A stretch of 37,186 bases of DNA from Candidatus Neomarinimicrobiota bacterium (lineage in GTDB: Bacteria > Fidelibacterota > JAANXI01): contig JAIPJS010000029.1 in assembly GCA_021734025.1 (NCBI GenBank), positions 1-37,186 of the forward strand, read 5' to 3'. A program made the translations under genes and the position numbers. Under the pieces are notes generated by a model. It searched no databases and was not told where the DNA came from. It was given only the letters and a program-made list of their open reading frames with translations. This document shows, piece after piece, positions 33,689 to 37,186 of the stretch (its first letter is position 1; each line of letters starts with the position of its first letter).

Positions 33689-34810
33689 ATGCCTATTGTC
33701 ATGGATCGGCATGACCTGCCTGATATTACCGCCGAGGACGTAGCGCAGGCCCATAAGAGGGATCTGGAAGTACAGGATCAATTTAACTGCAGAGCACTTA
33801 CATACTGGTTTGATAAGGAACGGAGAACAGCTTTTTGCCTGTTCGAAGCGCCTGAAATACAGGCAGTAAAAGAACTGCATAAACATTCACACGGGATGGT
33901 ACCGGGGAATATAATCGAGGTGGATGGCTCTCTGGTAAAAACTTTCCTGGGACGAATTCACTATCCGGAAGACAGTGCACACACCGGCGAGGGAACTGTG
34001 GTGGTGCGGGAACCGGCATTTCGTACGATCATGGTGATACACCTGCATAACGCTGCAATCCTTAAATACAATTTCGGGGACAGGGGCTTCTATAATTACT
34101 TAAGACGGTGGAAAGATGTGGTAGAAGAAACAGCGCAAAAATACGGCGGCAAAGTGCAAACGGATGATGAAGATACCTGGATTGCTTCTTTTTCAACAAC
34201 ATCCTGCGCGGTGGATTGTGCATTGGAAGTGAAAGATCGCAGTTCTGATTTGTCCCATCCATCCGATAAAACAGACGCACGGCAATGGTCCATCAGTTTA
34301 ACTGCGGGCAACCCGGTCACGGAGAAAAAAGGCTTTTTTAAAGAAGCCATTCATCTGGCCAAATGTCTCTGTCGCGCAGCTGATTCCGGACAGATCGCTG
34401 CCTCATCGCGCGTGAATAATCTTTATAAAAAGGAGGAACTGAAAGATCTGTCCGATCACCAGGATATTATGACATTCCACGCCGAAGATGAACAGTTTCT
34501 CGCCCGTCTGGGAGAAGCCCTGGAAAATCTCTGGAATAAGGAAAATTTAACCAATTCGCTTATTACCAAAGAATTGGGGATGAGCGAGTCCCAATTTTAC
34601 CGGAAGATTTCCTCCCTTACCGGCAGCACCCCAACTGAATTTATTCAGGAGTCTCGGTTACGAAGAGCCGTTCGGTTAATCGAAAATGACGCGGGAAATA
34701 TATCTCAAATTGCGTTCGAAACCGGTTTTAACAATCCTTCCTATTTTTCAAAATGCTTTCGCAATTATTTCGGATTTCTGCCTTCGTCCTACCGGGACAT
34801 TGTAAGTTAA
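33689..34810 (+). CDS. Fusion of DUF4242, degenerate nucleotide-cyclase-like domain and AraC helix-turn-helix
   Basis: 373 residues in three parts. Residues 1-85 match DUF4242 (MPIVMDRHDLPDITAEDVAQAH... FCLFEAPEIQAVKELHKHSHGMVPGNIIEVDG). Residues about 110-262 follow the class III cyclase pattern (YGGKVQTDDEDTWIASF, SISLTAGNPVTEKKGFFKEAIHLAKCL, ADSGQIAAS), but the first metal Asp of the FTDI motif is replaced by His118 and only Asp162 of the second motif remains, so catalysis is unlikely. Residues about 275-370 are an AraC-type DNA-binding domain (ITKELGMSESQFYRKISSLTG, ISQIAFETGFNNPSYFSKCFRNYFG). It is probably a transcription regulator sensing a small ligand or metal. GGAGGGGG stands before the ATG at 33689; the open frame reaches back to 33548. 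Confidence 0.8.
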   Translation: MPIVMDRHDLPDITAEDVAQAHKRDLEVQDQFNCRALTYWFDKERRTAFCLFEAPEIQAVKELHKHSHGMVPGNIIEVDGSLVKTFLGRIHYPEDSAHTGEGTVVVREPAFRTIMVIHLHNAAILKYNFGDRGFYNYLRRWKDVVEETAQKYGGKVQTDDEDTWIASFSTTSCAVDCALEVKDRSSDLSHPSDKTDARQWSISLTAGNPVTEKKGFFKEAIHLAKCLCRAADSGQIAASSRVNNLYKKEELKDLSDHQDIMTFHAEDEQFLARLGEALENLWNKENLTNSLITKELGMSESQFYRKISSLTGSTPTEFIQESRLRRAVRLIENDAGNISQIAFETGFNNPSYFSKCFRNYFGFLPSSYRDIVS

Positions 34811-34957
34811 CATAACTGTATATACCCCATTTTAGCCTTCCCATTGAACGATTATTTCGATCATTTGAATGAATTGTGTTAGACCCGGTTCTTCCCGTCT
34901 CTTAATATCAGTACAAGAATTGACTAGTACCCAAATTGACGAAAGGAGAGAGAATCT

Positions 34958-35785
34958 ATGCCACAATTAGTTGCATCTGAAGTTCAGGAATTCTATGGAA
35001 GTAACCGCATATACGACCGAATAGTTCAGGGGTTAATGGAGATAGGGAAAGATCCGGATCAGGTGACGGTTGATGATCTGGCAGTCGTGGATGAATTTCA
35101 TATCCGTGGCCGTGAATCGACCGAAGAACTGTTACAGCATCTTTCCATCCAAACCGGTGACAGCGTCCTGGATGTGGGATGCGGACTTGGAGGAGCCTGT
35201 CGGTACATCGCTTCGAAACATGATGCAGAGGTGTTCGGAGTTGATGTGACGGAGGATTACTGCAAACTTGCCCGGAAACTGACTGAAGACAGCGGATTCA
35301 GTAGTCGCATCCGTTTCAGGCACGGCGATGCCCTTGATCTGCCTTTTGAAGATGAGAAGTTTGAAAAGGTTCTTACCATACATACCCAGATGAATATTGC
35401 AGATAAAGCACAGTTTTACGGTGAACTATTCCGTGTGCTCAAACCGGGCGGCCGATTGGCTTTTTACGATATATTCGCCGACAATCAACCGGTCATTCTT
35501 CCTGTGCCGTGGGCCGATGACCCCTCGCTAAGCCATATGATTTCCCATAGAGAAGTCCGGAATCTGTTACATGAAACCGGCTTTCAAATTGACCACTGGC
35601 GCGATGATACCTCCCGGGGACTGCAATGGTTTCAAAAGAAAATAGAGAAAGTACGCAAGGAAGGTCCTCCACCGCTCGGCATCCATTTGCTCATAGGGTC
35701 GGACGCACCGCGGAAAATGAAAAATGTTGTCAAAAATATAAAGGAAGACCGGATCAAGCTCATTCAGGCTGTATTATCAAAATAA
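34958..35785 (+). CDS. Class I SAM-dependent methyltransferase
   Basis: 275 residues. Motif I VLDVGCGLGG (70-79) binds S-adenosylmethionine, VFGVDVTEDYCKLARKL carries the acidic residue at the end of strand 2, FRHGDALDLPFEDEKF gives motif II and LKPGGRLAFYDIFA motif III. The pattern is that of the ubiE/sterol/sarcosine-type small-molecule methyltransferases; the acceptor is unknown. AAAGGAGAG precedes the ATG. It lies 147 bases downstream of the DUF4242-AraC fusion gene on the same strand and may be its target. The last 9 bases overlap the end of the convergent cupredoxin gene. Confidence 0.9.
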   Translation: MPQLVASEVQEFYGSNRIYDRIVQGLMEIGKDPDQVTVDDLAVVDEFHIRGRESTEELLQHLSIQTGDSVLDVGCGLGGACRYIASKHDAEVFGVDVTEDYCKLARKLTEDSGFSSRIRFRHGDALDLPFEDEKFEKVLTIHTQMNIADKAQFYGELFRVLKPGGRLAFYDIFADNQPVILPVPWADDPSLSHMISHREVRNLLHETGFQIDHWRDDTSRGLQWFQKKIEKVRKEGPPPLGIHLLIGSDAPRKMKNVVKNIKEDRIKLIQAVLSK

Positions 35786-36208
35786 GACGTGTCGCTTGCC
35801 ATAGCTGCCGCTTCCACCGTCATTTGCGCCGGAACTGACAGTTTCCTGAACCTCAATCGTCCCTGTCATATTATCGGGATGGAGGGTACAGTAAGAGTTA
35901 AACGTTCCCGTCTCATTAAACGTACGTTCGTAGCTTTCCCCTGCTTCGATATTTCCGCTGTCGAAGGTGTCCGTAGGATTTCCGGGACTTCCGCTGGTAA
36001 CCGTATGCGCGTAACTGTCGTTATTTTCCCAGGTCACAGTGGTTCCGATTTCCACAGTGAGGGTCTCCGGATTATACGAAGTATTTTCCATTATCACTGT
36101 ATTCGGCCCGGAATCGGATGCGGAATCCGTCGGATTGGAGCATGAGATCATGGAAAAACCTATTATCAAAGCAAGAAAAATAACCAATGCATTTACTGGT
36201 TTTAGCAT
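35777..36208 (-). CDS. Cupredoxin lipoprotein (plastocyanin/azurin-like)
   Basis: 143 residues: lipoprotein signal (lipobox MISC, Cys23) and one cupredoxin domain (about 36-125). The type-1 copper ligands are all present: His68 (YAHTV), Cys107, His110 and Met114 (YCTLHPDNM). It should carry electrons in the periplasm or at the outer membrane. The start could be an in-frame ATG at 36238 (adds MWRIPLINDR), but that codon touches the left end of the IS256-type element, so the upstream sequence is not native; I use 36208. The C-terminal GGSGSYGKRHVLF tail is encoded partly in the 9-base overlap with the methyltransferase gene. Confidence 0.85.
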   Translation of the reverse strand: MLKPVNALVIFLALIIGFSMISCSNPTDSASDSGPNTVIMENTSYNPETLTVEIGTTVTWENNDSYAHTVTSGSPGNPTDTFDSGNIEAGESYERTFNETGTFNSYCTLHPDNMTGTIEVQETVSSGANDGGSGSYGKRHVLF

Positions 36209-36252
36209 TCTGTCATTGATAAGAGGAATACGCCACATGGGTAATGTCCCTA

Positions 36253-36334
36253 CCTTTGTGTAAAAATGGAGAAGGTGTCACCCCGTTTGTATTTTTGAAT
36301 ACATGACGAATAAAAACCACAAAGGAGTGACACC
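36253..36334 (+). repeat. Two crossing inverted repeats at the transposase ribosome-binding site
   Basis: CCTTTGTG (36253-36260) is complementary to CACAAAGG (36318-36325), and GGTGTCAC (36274-36281) to GTGACACC (36327-36334). The right arms surround AAAGGAG (36321-36327), the Shine-Dalgarno sequence of the transposase gene at 36337. The order left1-left2-right1-right2 means the two pairings cross, so in RNA they would be a pseudoknot or exclude each other. In DNA they may be subterminal transposase-binding sites. Confidence 0.55.
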
Positions 36335-36336
36335 CA

Positions 36337-37186
36337 ATGGCAAAAAAAGTACGACCTTCCGAGCAGAAACGCAAAATGGTTGATCAGTTAATCAACGGCG
36401 AACTCGAGACGGACGATTTTCTTACCAAGTTACTGCAGCTCGGCACGGAGCAGATTCTCCAGGAGACGATGGAACAGGAGCGCACGGAGTTGTTGGAGCG
36501 AGACTGGTATGAGCGGAGCGAGGGCGCGCAGGCCCTGGGCTATCGGAACGGGTACCAGGATGTCTCGGTCAAGACGACGGCCGGGACGCTCGATCTTAAG
36601 AAACCGCGGGTGCGGGAGACCGATCACCCCTTCGAGAGTCAGGTGTTGCAGCGGTTAGACGCGATCGATCAGCGGCTGGCCCAGTTGACCATTGAGATGT
36701 ACACCCGGGGCTTATCGACGCGCGATATTGAAGCGACCTTGGTGGATGACGACGGCACGCCCCTGGTCTCCCGAAGCAGTGTCAGTCGCATTACGGAGGC
36801 GCTCACCGCCGAATACGAGGACTTTATTGCGCGGGACTTGTCCCAGTATGATGTGGTGTATCTCTTTGTCGATGGCGTCTATGAAGCCGTGCGCTCGTAT
36901 ACACAGAATCAGGCCATCCTCGCGGCGTGGGCGATTTGCAGTGATGGAACGAAAGTCCTGCTGCATCTCGCGGCGGTGCAAAGCGAGAGCACGGCCGCGT
37001 GGGAGACGTTCTTTGAGGAGATGGTCAAGCGCGGCCTGCGACAGCCTCTGTTCGTGGTCAGCGACGGCAACAAAGGGGCCCATGCGGCCATTGCGCGGTA
37101 TTGTCCCGAGAGTAAGCGCGGTCGGTGCATTGCCCATAAACTGCGCAACCTGTCCGTGAAACTCCCGCAGGACGTGCATGACCAGG
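36337..37186 (+). CDS. IS256-family transposase, N-terminal part
   Basis: 283 codons open to the window edge (family members have about 400). The Mutator/IS256 pattern is clear: LGYRNGYQDVSVKTTAGTL, LKKPRVRE, IEMYTRGLSTRDIE, the first catalytic Asp in FVDGVYEAVR (Asp179), the second in VVSDGNKGAH (Asp243) and the C..H motif RCIAHKLRNL (Cys264, His267). The third catalytic residue (Glu) lies beyond the edge. AAAGGAG stands 9 bases before the ATG. The gene is visibly richer in G and C than its neighbours, as expected of a recently arrived element. Confidence 0.92.
   Translation, partial: MAKKVRPSEQKRKMVDQLINGELETDDFLTKLLQLGTEQILQETMEQERTELLERDWYERSEGAQALGYRNGYQDVSVKTTAGTLDLKKPRVRETDHPFESQVLQRLDAIDQRLAQLTIEMYTRGLSTRDIEATLVDDDGTPLVSRSSVSRITEALTAEYEDFIARDLSQYDVVYLFVDGVYEAVRSYTQNQAILAAWAICSDGTKVLLHLAAVQSESTAAWETFFEEMVKRGLRQPLFVVSDGNKGAHAAIARYCPESKRGRCIAHKLRNLSVKLPQDVHDQ

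Larger units (their letters stand above)
36239..37186 (+). mobile_element. IS256-family insertion sequence, left end (cut by window)
   Basis: The left end reads GGTAATGTCCCTACC then TTTGTGTAAAAATGG, which fits the GTCC...TTGTGTAAAA pattern of IS256 terminal repeats. The transposase starts about 98 bases inside. The insertion lies directly upstream of the cupredoxin gene. The right end, its terminal repeat and the 8-9 bp target duplication are outside the window, so the exact first base (36239 to 36241) is an estimate. Confidence 0.75.

Noticed and set aside
36692-37179. Long frames inside the IS256 transposase on both strands
   Set aside because: They are shadows caused by the GC-rich codons of the transposase, whose own frame shows all the family motifs.
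1-37186. CRISPR arrays, rRNA and tRNA genes
   Set aside because: No regularly spaced direct repeats, no rRNA signature and no cloverleaf with T-loop consensus were seen by eye; a tRNAscan-SE and Infernal run would settle this.

Overview
The window reads as a chromosomal segment of a Gram-negative bacterium of the Fibrobacterota-Chlorobiota-Bacteroidota (FCB) superphylum. The signs are two proteins with C-terminal YPNPFNP-type sorting domains (type IX secretion), a PorV/PorQ-family outer-membrane protein, a TonB receptor with an N-terminal carboxypeptidase-regulatory-like domain, several lipoproteins and no SusD homologue. The lack of SusD argues against a typical Bacteroides-like organism and fits lineages such as Calditrichota, Balneolota/Rhodothermota, KSB1 or Marinimicrobia. 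The exact phylum is inference. Most genes lie on the minus strand.

Positions 1-17011 form a pectin (rhamnogalacturonan I) utilisation region. It has two family PL11 rhamnogalacturonan lyases (424-3456, with a carbohydrate-binding module, Ig domain and sorting tail; 11885-13744, compact), a secreted stand-alone carbohydrate-binding protein with a sorting tail (3802-4770), an outer-membrane trio (PorV-like 4936-5967, large secreted protein 5988-8207, TonB receptor 8264-11596) and a GH51 alpha-L-arabinofuranosidase (14996-17011). A GH140-like (apiosidase-type) lipoprotein at 27587-28978 and a lone GH2-type jelly-roll lipoprotein at 18516-19028 extend the glycan theme. The likely logic is that lyases cut the backbone outside the cell, the TonB system imports the oligosaccharides, and the glycosidases trim side chains.

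Positions 17301-21169 hold a cupin, an Mth938-like protein, a membrane protein of unknown function and the Na+/H+ antiporter NhaA. Positions 21782-24918 hold a co-directional set of four genes: a DUF2235 hydrolase fused to a LecA-like lectin domain, a 78-residue membrane protein, an NTF2-like lipoprotein and a DUF4389 membrane protein. A TfoX-N protein, a sulfotransferase/flippase-like pair, a GAF-GGDEF diguanylate cyclase and an HtrA/Do protease follow.

The right end changes strand. It holds an unusual DUF4242 / degenerate cyclase / AraC fusion, a methyltransferase, a cupredoxin lipoprotein reading back toward them, and the left end of an IS256-family element that runs off the window. An IS481-type transposase remnant lies at 30665-30943.

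The non-coding DNA is informative. A roughly 130-bp multi-hairpin intergenic repeat occurs twice (234-363 and 21518-21646) with changed sequence but preserved pairing, plus a degenerate third copy (25517-25605). A perfect 10-bp inverted repeat (29-38 / 89-98) would hide the Shine-Dalgarno sequence of a gene that runs off the left edge. Several strong hairpin terminators and two good sigma70-like promoters could be placed. No tRNA, rRNA or CRISPR array was seen.
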